Of a stretch of DNA of 64,000 bases, positions 21,957-34,700 are shown piece after piece (position 1 is the stretch's first letter; each line of letters starts with the position of its first letter). Source of the DNA: Ampelocalamus luodianensis. Lineage: Eukaryota > Streptophyta > Magnoliopsida > Poales > Poaceae. The stretch lies in the NCBI GenBank assembly GCA_036346255.1, contig CM070633.1:14632001-14696000 (forward strand). Reading direction: 5' to 3'. The notes under the pieces are model-generated. The model was not told where the DNA came from. It saw only the letters and a list, made by a program, of their open reading frames with translations, and ran no database searches. The translations under genes were made by a program, and so were the position numbers.

Positions 21957-24900
21957 ATTGGTATCGAGCGGGCTTTAGGTCCGTGGTAATTAAGTTATTA
22001 AAATGACACACTTGTACGATGGGTGGGGTTGGAAAATTACCATTGCTTCGCAATATCATTATTATATTTCATTTTGTTGAGCAATTGTTGAATTGCTTCT
22101 GTACTATCATCCTTGTTGGTAATATATGATCTGCTATGATATTCAATATCTATGAACTAATTTTATGATTGTCATGAGATGATCCTGTATATTAATAGTT
22201 GAGTATTTTGGTGAAGCGTGTTGTAAACGAATGATCAGAAGTGGAGGTCGTGGTTGTTACTCTGGGATTCACCAGGTTACACCACTGTTCGCAGTACGTG
22301 ATTAGAGGAGTAGTTACCCCGAGTACCATAGTTTCAGGTGTTAAGCGTGAGTTGCTTTAGAAAGTTATTCTCTTTCTTGATTTCTGAATTTGCCAATTCT
22401 TGACCTGTGGTGGTCGATGAATTTCTCCTGGGTTTGTGGTTCATGATAGTTTATGGTTTTCAATAGATCCCTCTTGGTTCTCTGCAACAAATATTGCTTT
22501 TCAACTGTTGAGTTGCTTTTACCACTTGTGGTCGTTGTCAATTGGCAAGATTGATGTTTTCATGGTTGCTCCTTCTTTCTCATTGAAAAAGAATGACTCA
22601 TTTAGTCGTTTGATAGCTTGGTTAGTGAGAGTTTTCTGCTGTAAGTTTGTTTGCATGGAAAGCTTTGGCTTTATGCGTTTCTTTTGAATTACTTCGAGCG
22701 TTGATGTTTGAAGTCTCTCTTTTGCTGTAGTAAGGTGTTAGGATTCTTTTGTGATGTTCTGCCATGTTTAAAATTAGAAGTTATAACTAAACGAATAAAT
22801 TGTTACCATATGAGTTACCAAGTTGAGTTATTAGCATGGTGCAAATCAATTATTCTTAACTATCATCCATGAAAGTGAAATTGATTAATTTGAAATGTCC
22901 TTGTATTTCATACATGGTGTATGTTAAATAAAGATTGTCCATATCCGTTCAGAACCTATAGATCTTACGTAAGAACTAGATTTGTCTATTTCCCGGTATG
23001 CTAAAATTGTTGAAACTTGCATAAAGGACCAGATGGGTGCTGGTGTATCGATTCGTGAAACCTTGTTTATAGAAAATTATGTTAGTGAATCTTTAATCAT
23101 GTTTTGAAATGATTTCTGAACAAAGGTGAAATGTAAATCTATGTTTACATATGGTTATGTGATTGCAAATGGAATTAGTACTGTATGTACACACATGATT
23201 AATACCATCATCGATTGTTAATGAGCGCTGAAGAAGGTGCTAAGCAACACCAATAGTTGAGTAGATTAATTTCGTAAGTAGTCTTTGCTTTCGTGCCTTA
23301 TGATATGGATATTGCTTAGCATAATCTTGTTACAATAAATTTGTTTCAACCTTGTGGTTTGTATTCCCTTTGGGAAGTTTTAGGATGGAGTAATAAAGTT
23401 TGATGATTCTCAGTACTAGTGTATGTTGTCGATGTTATTAACTCGTCTAAATGTGAGAATGAGGTTAATTCTCGTAGTAATTTGATCACCTATGGTGATA
23501 TTCTCTAATTGGTCAAATTTCAAGTTTTATGTTCATGATCTTTTGAGGGTTCAGGCTTTTATGTAGTAAATGAAGTTTATCGAGTCACGTTATGTTGCAA
23601 AGTTATAATGGTTCTTGATGATGCAAGTGCTTGATTTTGAATACTTATTTGTTCTTATCTGTTAAGATTCGATATTCTCTTCTTGTGAGGCTTATGCTTT
23701 CAATGTGGACTTCACTTATGTTCTATAAGTTCATTGCTTAATTGGTTTCTTCCTTGGTCCCGTGTTCAGTGCGAGTGGTAGATGAGTTTTCTAGTTGGTG
23801 AAAGTCGTTTCTATTTGTCTCTTCTTTTGAGAAAGAATCAACCCATTCTTTTCACGTGGGTCTTTCGAAGTGTTTTCTAATTGTTGTTGTAAAATTGATG
23901 TTAATACCCATAGTAAATTTGATCGCCTTTGGTGATATCGTTCAGATGAGCATATTTCAAGTTTAGCTTTCGTGATATTTTCTTTGAGCTATTGAATTAG
24001 CTGGTAGCTGAAATTATTTTAAATAAATTGAGGTATTGAATTGTCTTGTTGCTTCTTAAGAGATTCATGTGATTGAATCTTAACGGATTTTTGGTTTGAG
24101 TTGGCAACGTGAAGCTCAATTAAAGAAAATTATGTTGGTTCCCTTAAAAGGGGATAAATCTGCTTGCTATTCATGAAATCCGTAATTGGAAAAGTTTGAG
24201 TTTGGTGATTGAGATTATTTGGATCTCATGTTTCTTGTGTAGTTGAGCGGTTCGAACAAATATGACGTATTGAAGAATTTCTTTGGTTCTTAATTAGTCC
24301 TCGTGGTTTGGACTAAAGATCTTATCTTGTGCGTTGTGGCAAGCGATGTTAGTCAAAGAATTAATTACAGTGTTAATGGAAAGAGCGCAGAGGAATATTT
24401 GAGAATTTAAGTCAAGTTTGTAACTTGTGGTTATTTGAATTGTTCATAAACTTTTTGCTCTTTTCACTCAAGAGTTGTCGAGTTTCAATCGCAATGTCAT
24501 TCTTCTTGTTGGTGGTTATTTGCTATTCCCTTTTCGAGGGAGGCGTGCACTCCACGGCGAACTCAATTTTCGTTTTCCCAGATCTTCGTTACCAAATTAT
24601 CTCTTTTGGTCTCGTGCTCACTGTGAGCAGCAACTTTTTCCTGTGTGGTGAAATTTGTTCTTGTTCGCCTCTTTCTTTTGAGAAAGGATCAACCGTTTTG
24701 TCTGTAAAGTTTTACAACTCGTAAGTTGTTGTTTGTTTGGTGGTGGTTAAGTAATTGTAGGGGTGAGATTTTGCTACCAGTTATTGGAGGAGTAATAGAA
24801 GAGGAGTTGGTTTTGACCTGAACCTCTTGGAGGGAAGTTGATTCAGATGGAATGTATGGTTTCGAAGTAAAATTGTATAATGTTCGACTAAGTAGGACCT

Positions 24901-26280
24901 ATGGTATAGTGTAGTTCCAGAACCTTGGTTCATGTTGAAATGTTGGGGATTATCAAATGTATGGAAACCGTAATCAAATTTTATAGAGTAACACTATTGA
25001 AGTATCGCGATGTTGTATGAGTGATTCCTAATGATGTCAATGAGTGAGTATGTCGAATGTGGGGATCTTAGAGATTTAATCGAGGATTTCATTATTTGCT
25101 ATAAGAGGAATTCATTGTAATGAGACTTGGAGGTCGAATTTGAGCTTTGCACTTTTATGCTAGACCTTGGGTCGCTCGATGATCGTGTGTAGAGAAAGGG
25201 AATTACTGGCGTTTCTGAGCGATAGGATGTTCATTGATAGAACCCTTGATGAAGTATATGATTATGTGTCTGAGGATTCGGCGTGTTATTCTTGAAAGTT
25301 GGAGGTGATGATGTATTTGGTTTAACCCTAACTTGAGGATGTTAAATGAAGATGGTTGAGACCGTGTGGTATGCGATGAATTCGAATTCCAAGGTTGGAG
25401 AGATGTTTTATTCCAAAAAGTGAAACTAAGGAAAAAGATGTCTTCTTGATTAGTGAAGCGTTTTCTTTATTCTCGCATGAGCTTTGTGTTGTTGACCAAT
25501 GTCTTTCGTAAGTTGAATTTGACTCGATTTTGGTATGTGTAGTTCTTATCGGTTCGGGAAGAATAAAAGAAGTATTTGATTTGGGCATTCTAGTGTTTTT
25601 CCCTTTGGTTTCGTGGCGTTTATTATAGCGCCACTTGGAAAGTGGAAAGGTTTTCTTGATGAAATTCTGATTTACGATTTTTACTCTTGATTCCAGTTGG
25701 TAGCGTATAGTTGTGGCGTGAATCTTTCTTATTCAGATATGTTTTGCGGTAAAGAGTTTGCTTAAAAGAATTCGATTGTATGTTTCCGGTTAAAGGAGGT
25801 GATCCTTGTTTTGGTGAAGAGTTCAATTGAGAGGTGGAATAAGAGTTACGTGTTCTTTGTGCTTGTCGTGTGGTTCGGTGTCATTGGGTTGTTTTAGCTA
25901 GTTGGCATATCGCGGGATTGTCTCGAGCCCATGCGTGGAGTACGTAACGTCTTGTATGTTCTCGTGTTGAGTGAGTACAGGAGATCGAGTTTGAGATTTC
26001 GTTGGCGCCGTTGACCATCGAGTGAGATCTTACCCTCGAGTTTTGTCCGATGAGTGTACACGGAAGTGCCGGGTTGAGTTTTAGATCGACGTCGTGTTAC
26101 GTCGTTGTGTTGTGTTGTATTTTCGGTCAGGAGATGCTACTTGGGAAGTTGGAGTTTCGCGTGCGTGAGATTTAGCGATGTTGTTCACAGCAGTGCGTGG
26201 TTACCGTTGTTCGTTCTCGATCGTGGTTGTTCTTTCGCTTAAGTGTGTCTAGATTCGGGTCGAATCTGTTAGAGGTAGAA
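21957..26280 (+). other. Non-coding interior of the LARD-like element with diverged internal repeats
   Basis: There is no recognisable retroviral domain. At least two diverged repeat pairs are visible: 23464-23548 with 23901-23988 (sharing GTGATAT and ATTTCAAGTTT), and 23755-23845 with 24606-24692 (sharing TTTTGAGAAAGRATCAACC). A weaker third relative of the latter is around 22560-22610. Composition is T-rich on the plus strand. The small frames (22436-22687, 24425-24724) show no family signature. Confidence 0.7.
21959..21970 (+). other. Primer-binding-site-like sequence
   Basis: TGGTATCGAGCG lies two bases after the LTR. It resembles the tRNA-Met site TGGTATCAGAGC with a one-base deletion. 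Confidence 0.6.
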
Positions 26281-28750
26281 TGTAATACTCGGAAGTGTGA
26301 GAAGTCAATAATCGGGATAAATCAATTTAATCGGTAGCGCTTAATTTTATTCGGGAGTTGGAAATTTTATTAAATTCAAAGTTTTGGGGATCTTTGGAGT
26401 ATGGACCTCATTAAGCTCATCCATCCCTTTGGCCGGCCGAGTGGGCCATTAAGGGGAAGGTGTCCTAGGGCCCAAGGCCCAAGCTGCCCCTCCTTCTAAA
26501 CCCTAGCTGCCCTTACCCCACCCCCTTGGCCGAATTCTTTCCTCCCGTCCCTCTTGCAGCCGCCACCCTTACCCCTCCTCTCCCTTGCGCCCTTCCATCT
26601 CCTCCTTGGAGCTGCCCATCCATGGATGAGCACCTCCCATTCCTTGATGCCGATCTCCCGCCGCCGGCCTCGCGAAGGAAGGGCTGGAGCTTGCGGACTT
26701 GTTGATCAAGAAGGGGATTGAGGTCATCCTCTACAAGGTTCTTCATCGTCTTCCTGGTGCTCCAAGGGTAGCGGTTCTCGGTTGTCGTTGTTGGTTAATC
26801 GTAGAGGCGAATTTGATTAGGTTTGATCGGTTCATGTGCGGTCTGCTGTAATTCCAATTCTGTCCAGTTTCTTACGTGGCTTGTTTCGTGTACCTAAAGG
26901 CAGAATTAGGGAATTTGATCTCCTAGAGTTTTGTAGGTCTTGTTCTTAGCTTTCGGTGGCCGCCAAGAACACTGAATTCCGACTTTCGAGTCAAAAGTTA
27001 TGATAGATTTATTATCTGCTGTCCAGAATCCTGACGAGAATTAGTAGTCTCTGTATAGGTTGATATATGGCCTAGTTAGAGGGTGATTCAGAGGTCTTGC
27101 CCATAACAAATTTTGAAGATGATATCACTATCTTTCAGGATTGATAAAGAACACCTCATTTGGATTTATAGATCAAAAGTTATGCAGTTTTCTTTGTGAC
27201 TGTCCAGATTGTATGTCAGTCCGTCCAGATTGTATGTTAGTTTTTATCTCTAGTTTTGTCCCGTGTGCCACTTTTTGTTAAAGGCAAAATTTGAATGTCG
27301 TGCCAACTAGGTTAGTGTAGGTAATTTCATAACCTTTTCAGATTGTTAAAGAACGTCCAATTTGGAGTTGTACAACAAAAGTTATGGATATTTTATTTTA
27401 GCGATATTTCTGTCAATTAATTCAGTCAACAGATTTGAGCCGTGGGCCAAATTTTATTAGAGCAAAATCTGAACTTTTGCCCAACTAGAGTATTGTAGAT
27501 ATGTCAGTTAAGAATCCATGGAAATTGGTCTCACCTCATTCCGAGTTCCAGACCAATAGTTATGTCATTTACCGTGCTGCTGTCAGAATTAAGTTATGTA
27601 AGAAATTGTTGATTTCAGTTTAAGCTTTGTTTTAATGACTAGAGTCATCGAGGAGCGATGTTTAACGTCGATTAGTAGTGTTGGGTATATTATGTCCTTA
27701 TTGAAATTATTTTACTTGTTTAGGAGGTGAAGCCTCGGGTTTATGAGTATCACCTTTGCCGACTAACGCGTCGCATCGCGAAGGCAAGTACATTGCCACC
27801 CTTAATGATTGTGATTGATGAATGTTTATGGTCATCTTTGTGATTTTGTATGATACGAGAGAAGATGGATTGTCTATGTTCTTTCATATGTGTTGAATCC
27901 ATGTTTTGTTATCATGTCTTTCAATATTCGTATTTCATTCTATGCATTCATTATGCATGTTTCATCCACGAAAGTGGATTGCAAGTCCCACCATTCCGTG
28001 TGGCGGTGTTGGACATTGTCATGTCCGTCCACGGAGTGGATTTGAAAGACCCATTAATTCGAATGGGCATGTAAGACCCATTAACTCCAAGATGGGCAAT
28101 GTTGGGCGCGTATGAAACGTTATTCATACGGAAGTGGATCCCGCATTTTTGTTAAGATGCGGGCTTGAGTGAACACCGACGGGTGTTTCATCGCTATCTG
28201 ATATATGCATGTGTGCAGTCCATTCCTTTGATTTTGAGCATTCATATCATGTCTTCATATGTAGTCGGTTGTGATGTGATCGAACGATGATGAGTTTGTC
28301 TTATTCATATTGAATGATTATCTTATTGATATATGTACTTGCTGAGTCGTGGACTCACTCTTGCGTTGTTTGTTTATTTTAGGTAACCCACGATGTTGGC
28401 TCTTGGGAGGGAGTAGACACGCACTACTTGTTCACAACATCAAATTCATGTTCAAGACTAAATTTTAGTTCCATATTTCATTAGTTAACGGTGAACTGTA
28501 ATAATTAAACTATAATTGGAGAAGGAAGGATACCTTCTCCACGGATGTTGATTTATTACTGCGTGTGAACCTTCTTTATTGATGTTCGATATTAAATAAC
28601 TTAGAAGGTGAAGGAAGGATACCTTCACCATGTCGTGTTTATCTTAATCTTGTCTTTAGTTGATATACTTGTTTCAAGTTCTTACGTATTATGGATGTAT
28701 GTTAGATGTTTTAGGTGACATCTTGGCTTCCGGATAGCCAGGGTGTTACA
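26281..28750 (+). repeat. 3' LTR of the LARD-like element
   Basis: This 2.47-kb copy is nearly identical to the 5' LTR. Most differences are 1-5-bp indels at C/G runs rather than substitutions. Confidence 0.92.
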
Positions 28751-28840
28751 GATATGGTTCCAGATCGCTCACTATGCTAGTTAGTCAGGAATTATTTTCT
28801 AAGCATGTTAAAGACATGGGACTTCAGTTTATTAATTGAA
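28751..28840 (+). pseudogene. C-terminal end of the copia RNase H, split off by the nested element
   Basis: After the GATAT target duplication the sequence resumes IDMVPDRSL, then, with a shift and stop, ELFSKHVKDMGLQF, the usual C-terminal end of copia pol. It completes the frame cut at 19465. Confidence 0.75.
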
Positions 28841-28852
28841 ATGTTTTCAGCT

Positions 28853-28862
28853 AAGTGGGAGA
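28853..28862 (+). other. Polypurine tract
   Basis: AAGTGGGAGA immediately precedes the 3' LTR. Confidence 0.75.
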
Positions 28863-29459
28863 TGTTGGATTTTTATGTGGCTTTCAACATTTATTGTGGT
28901 TATTATCTGCTTTAACTCAATGTGGAATATTGATATATGTGATAGGGAATTATTTGATGCGGAATCTAACTCGAGGAATTAATACTCGAGGTGCTGAGGA
29001 TGGTTGTGCTGGAATAGGTAGACATATTTATTGAGATCGAGTCTACTGGAATTTAATATACCTGCGTATGATTAATCTGGATACAGCACAGGGTGGAATA
29101 GCTGGGATTGTTTTGCAGGATCGGCTCTGCAGGCTGTTGACCCACATGATCAGATTGGAATTGATCTCGTGAACAATCTGATCATGGCACATGACTCACA
29201 CATGTGTGCTAGGGACTAATATATTTTAGACTTATTAAACTGGCATGTCTGATCATGGTTGGTGACATAGTTCAGGAGTCTCACGGTGTACCGGAAACAG
29301 GTGGGTCAATTATAACACCTCGAAGTAGAGTCTATAAATAGGTCTCTACCCTCTAGCCTCATGATGCAATTGTGAGCGGTACCACAAAAATGTAGAGGAA
29401 TAGAGGGTAGACCGAATAGACACCACAAAATCAATCTAGGGTTTGCTCAAAACCGAACA
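28863..29459 (+). repeat. 3' LTR of the copia element
   Basis: Starts TGTTGGATTTTTATG and ends CCGAACA. 597 bp, the same length as its partner. Confidence 0.93.
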
Positions 29460-29744
29460 TTCGCCTCCTGTCCAGCGGCAAGAGTGAGGGGGTCTACCCC
29501 TTTTATCTTTTGGGAAACAAGATATTTCAATCGTGCTCACCCACAAGTGCAGCTACATGCATGCAAGACTACACTGACAACGGTTTAAACGGGTTTGAAA
29601 ACCCGTTTTTGTTTAGCCCCACGGGAGGGTATCTTCCTTTACCTTCTATCACCAAAACCCCATGATTAAAGTTTCAAAAGTACACATCCAAATCATCCAG
29701 ATTTGGCATTATATTAGATGATCTTCATCTTTGTTGGCTAGATA

Positions 29745-30185
29745 AGAGGGGTGCTACCGATTACTATATTGGTTTGTTCAGTTTTGCAGCTTTGGCTTGA
29801 ACGCTTTGGAAAATTAGGAATAAAGTAGCGAATGAGAAGACTTTTCCTAGGCAATCAACTAAAGTTATGTTCAAATTTGCGTCATGTTTGCAGCGTTGGT
29901 GAATCTAACCAAAGAAGTTGATCGACTAAAGCTAGAAGGCGAATGAGGAGTGTTGAAGAATTTCTGTGCGATGGTAGATGTCTAATTTTCACAAGTTTTT
30001 TGTGGACTCTTGGCAGTTAGGGGTTTATCTCTGTTATATGTCATCTTTTGCATTTGTACGATGTTTTTGGTGGTTCTCGGTTGTTTGAGTTAGCTAGCTA
30101 GTATTCCCAGTGTGGTGGTGTCGAGCCATGGTTGTAAGACTTGTTATTAGCTTTCTATAAAAGCGAATTCTTCCTTATAAAAAAC
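29745..30185 (+). pseudogene. LINE 3' end, unit B copy
   Basis: Duplicate of 7505-7945 with extra frame breaks; the same T-rich tail ends near 30185. It adds nothing about function beyond the unit A copy. Confidence 0.5.
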
Positions 30186-30282
30186 CATGTCAAACTCCAA
30201 CAAGGGCCTCCTGAACTTCACGGCCAACACTTTAAACATCTTGCCACCATGCAACTTCTTGTGTAGTGGCAAGTCTAACTGA

Positions 30283-31226
30283 TGTTAGAATATTTAGCAC
30301 TTTAGTGGTTACATAATTCCACAAATAAATGATAACTACAGAAATAGCATGAGTACTAAACATGTCCAGAAGATGAACTAGAATGATAAGCAATACGAAC
30401 AACAGAATGTATATGTTCATACTGACAATTAGAAGTAAGTGCGGAGTACTACATGTTACCAATGCAAAGCGAAGAGTGTCGCAGAGATGAAGAAGAGGAC
30501 GTCGCCGATGAAGAAGATGCCAATGTAGACGATGCAGGGAACGACGAGCAGTCATGGAGTCGCTTCCCAAAAACCTGATTCACCCTCCCGTACAGGATCA
30601 CAAGGATGACGGTTCCGAAGACCTGCTCTCCCCACCACCGGTCCACATCGAGCACAGGGACAAAGTAGCTCTGAATAGCACAACGCTCGAGGGCAGTTCA
30701 ACTCGCACAGATGTGTTTTGCGATGCTAGAGAGAAGACATGCATGCTTTTCCTTTTAAAGACCGCAGAAGGAAACCGCGCTCAGATTAGGAAACCACAAT
30801 CATATTTTTCAGAGATGGAAGGCTCATTACTCGCAATTAATTCATAGTTAAAGCCGCGTAATCAGAGCGTTTCTTTTCATCCTGACGTGATTGCATGGCA
30901 AAACAAAATTGCAAAAGAAAGCTGCGTCTGGACCCACGGCCGAACCTAGAACGATCGCACCATTCACGCGCACACTGTGCGCCCACGAAGCCTGGCGTGG
31001 CGTGGTGTGGTGTGGCGAGGTGAGGCATGGTGAGGTGAGTGGGCACATGCGTGTAGTCCTCCTTTCTCTTGCTTTACCAAGGCTAGACATGCTCCATCTT
31101 ATAAGGTGGTGTCTGTCCACCTTGGCTAGCAATATGGGACTAAGTATCCCATATGCCATCATGCATGAGTTGGCCTTTGAGATTTTCCTAGAAATTATTG
31201 ATAAAGGAGTGGGCCAAAGCCTTACA
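30283..31226 (-). repeat. 3' LTR of the minus-strand copia element
   Basis: 944 bp, reading (minus) TGTAAGGC to TTCTAACA. It contains a G-rich GTGGTGTGGCGAGGTG tract at 30993-31045. The inner edge is set by the adjoining polypurine tract because the partner LTR is truncated. Confidence 0.8.
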
Positions 31227-31240
31227 ATCCCCCACCAGAT
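31227..31240 (-). other. Polypurine tract
   Basis: On the minus strand, ATCTGGTGGGGGAT precedes TGTAAGGC of the 3' LTR. Confidence 0.75.
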
Positions 31241-31774
31241 CCTAGAGGCTCACAAAGTTTGCCTGCTATTCCAAAGCACTGTTAATATATTAGTTTTTCA
31301 GTGGAGGCATGTTAGGGTTGAACATCTACCTAGAGCTTTAAGATACATTTATTCACAACTACACAATGGACTAAGTCTTGAATTGATAGTTTTGTGTGAA
31401 TGCGTTTCACCTAAAGACTTAACTGATACTAGGCTGCCAACAGGCTACTCCTCGGGTGGAGCATATAAGTCATACTCTGGTGTCTCTTCATGAGCTTCTT
31501 AGAGAGTACCCATTTCTCACAGACTGTGACTAGCAGTCGGGTTCACATAGGTGTGTTCTTTCAAAAATGCTCTGTAGGATAACATCTTTGCTATTTAAAG
31601 CCAGAGAACACATTAAGACAAAGTCATCATACCATACAGATTTGAGAGTACAACATCTTTAGTGGAGTGGGTTATAGAATGTACTCTCCTTCATTTAATC
31701 AAACAATTTGTTTTCCTAGGTCCTACTTCACGGGATCTCCGATCACATAGGTTGGGTTGCCATTGTGGTGTAAC

Positions 31775-34700
31775 TCACATAGGTCTCATTCCCATTTCCT
31801 TCAATGCATGATCTATCACATTCTGTGATAAACCCTTTGTAAAGGAATCTGCTAGATTCTTAGCTGTTGGGATATAATCCGCAGCTATTATTCCAGAATT
31901 TCTCAATTTTCTGACAGATTTCAATCGTCTTTTTACATGCCTGGAGGACTTCATGTTATCCTTTGCATTATTCACTTTAACGAGAACCGTTTGATTATCA
32001 CAGTACATCAGGATGGCCAGAATCAGTTTCTCAACCACTGGCAAGTCCATCAGGAGTTCACACAGTCATTCTGTTTCAACAGTGGCTGTATCTAATGCTG
32101 TGAGTTCTGCTTTTATGGTTGACCTTGTCAAAATGGTATGTTTGCAAGACCTCCATGAAACAGCAGCACCGCCTAGAGTGAAAACATATCCACTCGTAGC
32201 CATAATCTCATCGACATCAGATATCCAATTGGAATCACTATACCCTTCGAGTATGCCAGGGTACCCAGTATAATGAATTCCATAACTCATCGTACCTCTC
32301 AAGTAGCGCATAACTCGCTCAAGTGCACGCCAATGATCATCTCCCAGATTAGAGATAAACTAGCTTAATTTGCTTGCAGCAAATGAGATGTTAGGTTGGG
32401 TAGCACTAGCTAATTACATGAATGAACCAATAATCTGGAAATATCTGAGCTGATCCTTTCTTAGTCTTTTATTCTTTTGAAATATTAGACTAGGATCATA
32501 AGGTGTTGGAGAAGGCTTGCTATCCATATAGCCAAAACGATTCAAGACATTTTCCACATAATGGGATTGCAGAAGTGTAATCCTATTCTCATCCTTGATT
32601 AGCATGATGTTTAGAATTACATCAGTTTCTCTCAGATCTTTCCTGTCAAAACTTTAGGACTTGTTTCAAAGATAAGTATGTCATCAACATACAAACATAG
32701 TATAACTCCTTCACCCCTACCATAGCGGTAGTAAACACATCTATCGGCTTTGTTTACTACAGAGCCTGTAGATGTTAAAGTTCTATCGAACTTCTCGTGC
32801 CATTGCTTAGGTGCTTGCTTGAGACCATATAAAGATTTCAGTAACTTACAAATCTTGCCCTCTCGGCCAGTTACCACAAAATCATCAGGCTGTTCTATGT
32901 AGATTTCCTCATCGACTCTCCATTGAGGAAAGCTATCTTAACATCCATTTGACAGACAATAAGACCATATGAGGCAGTCAAGGATAGTAGTACCCGTATA
33001 GTGGTCAATCTAGCAACAGGTAAGTAAGTATCAAAGAAATCTTCACCTTGTTTTTTAGTATAACCCTTGCCACAAGCCTTACCTTATAATTTTCAATAGT
33101 ACCATCGGGCCTAAGCTTTTTCTTAAACGCCCACTTACATCCAACTGGCTTGCAACCATATGGACAATCAATGACTTCCCAAGTCCCATTAGCAAGAATG
33201 AAATCCATTTCGCTATGGACCGCATCCTTCCAGTACTCCACATCAGGAGATGCATATACCCCTGAAATAGATTCGGGAACATCATCCACAAGGTACACAG
33301 TGAAATCATCTCCAAAGGATTTTTCAATTCTTTGTCTTTTGCTCCTTCTAGGAATAATAGTGTCATCCTTATCAAGGATTTGTTCGTGTGTGTATTCGAA
33401 ATGCTCAATGGGAATTATGGATTCATCTGTTAAATCATTTGCTTGACTAGTAGAGTTATGCATATCCTTCTTAGGGAATATATTATCAAAGAATGTAGCA
33501 TCTCGAGACTCCATTATTGTATCGACATGTATGTCAGATACCTCAGATTTAACTACTAGAAACCGATAGGTAGTACTGCAATGAGCATATCCTAGAAAGA
33601 CACAATCCACAATTTTTGGTCCAAGTTTGTGCTTTTTAGTTATCGGTATGTTGACTTTTGCCAAGCACCCCAAGTGCGCAAGTAAGATAGTGATAGTTTT
33701 CTCCCTTTCCATTATTCATACAGAGTAATCTCACTATTCTTGGTGGGAACTCTGTTCAGGACATGATTCGAGGTTAGTACAGCCTCTCCACACCATACCT
33801 TAAATAAACCCACAATGTCTAACATGGCATTAACCAAGTCACTCAACGTGCGATTCTTTCTTTCAACAACCCCATTGGATTGAAGCGAATAGGGAGGTGT
33901 CCTCTCATGGATAATTCCGTGCTCTACACAGAATTGGGAGAACTTATTTGACAAATACTCTCCACCATGATCCGACCGAAGTTTTTTGATTTTTCTTTCT
34001 AGTTGATTCTCATCTTTAGCCTTATAAGTTTTAAAATAGTCTAGAGCCTCATCTTTTGTTTTCAATAGATACACATTACAATATCTAGAAGCATCATCAA
34101 TTAGAGTCATGAAATATCTTTTCCCTCCTTTTGTCAACATACCATTCATTTCACAGAGATCTGAATGTATGAGTTCTAAAGGTGCCAAATTTCTTTCCTC
34201 CATAACTTTATGAGGTTTGCGAGTTTGCTTTGCTTGCACACAATTTTGGCATTTAGAGCCTTTGACTATAGAGAGTTTTAGAATTAAATTCATACTGGAT
34301 AGCTAAGACATACAACCAAAATTTATGTGACACAAACGTGAGTGCCAAACGTTGGCCTTCGACTATAGAGAGTTTCAGAATTAAATTCATACTAGATAGC
34401 CGAGATATACAACCAAAATTTATGTGACACAAACGTGAGTGCCAAACGTTGGCCTCATCCCCATTATTTGGATCACAAATATGGTTCACAACATTATTAT
34501 AGAAATCTGCAAGGGAAAAGCGAAATAAGCCTCCGCTATCATAGCCTTTCCCAATAAAGAGTCCAAATTTATAAATAACTACTTTATTTGACTCAAAAAC
34601 CAACTTATACCCATCTCTACACAAAAGGGAGCCGCTGATAAGATTCTTATTTATTGAGGGGTCATGCTGCATGTTCTTGAGCTGCACGATCTTTCCCGAA

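Larger units (their letters stand above)
19466..28750 (+). mobile_element. Large non-coding LTR element (LARD-like, gypsy-type LTRs)
   Basis: The two ~2.5-kb LTRs (19466-21956, 26281-28750) start TGTAATACTC and end GTGTTAC(A). They are flanked by GATAT (19461-19465, 28751-28755). The 4.3-kb interior has a primer-site-like start but no gag, protease, integrase or reverse transcriptase that I can recognise, and no frame over ~100 codons. It fits a large retrotransposon derivative moved in trans. It inserted into the RNase H end of the copia element. Confidence 0.9.
14300..29459 (+). mobile_element. Copia retrotransposon, degenerate, containing a MITE and a nested LARD-like element
   Basis: Its two 597-bp LTRs are flanked by TTCGC (14295-14299, 29460-29464), in the middle of a sequence that is continuous in unit A (7199-7208). 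Primer site, gag, protease, integrase, reverse transcriptase and RNase H appear in copia order on the plus strand, all broken. The Tourist-like MITE (15287-15560) and the 9.3-kb element (19466-28750) inserted afterwards. The LTRs differ at roughly 5% of sites by eye in their first 270 bp, so it is not recent. Confidence 0.93.
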
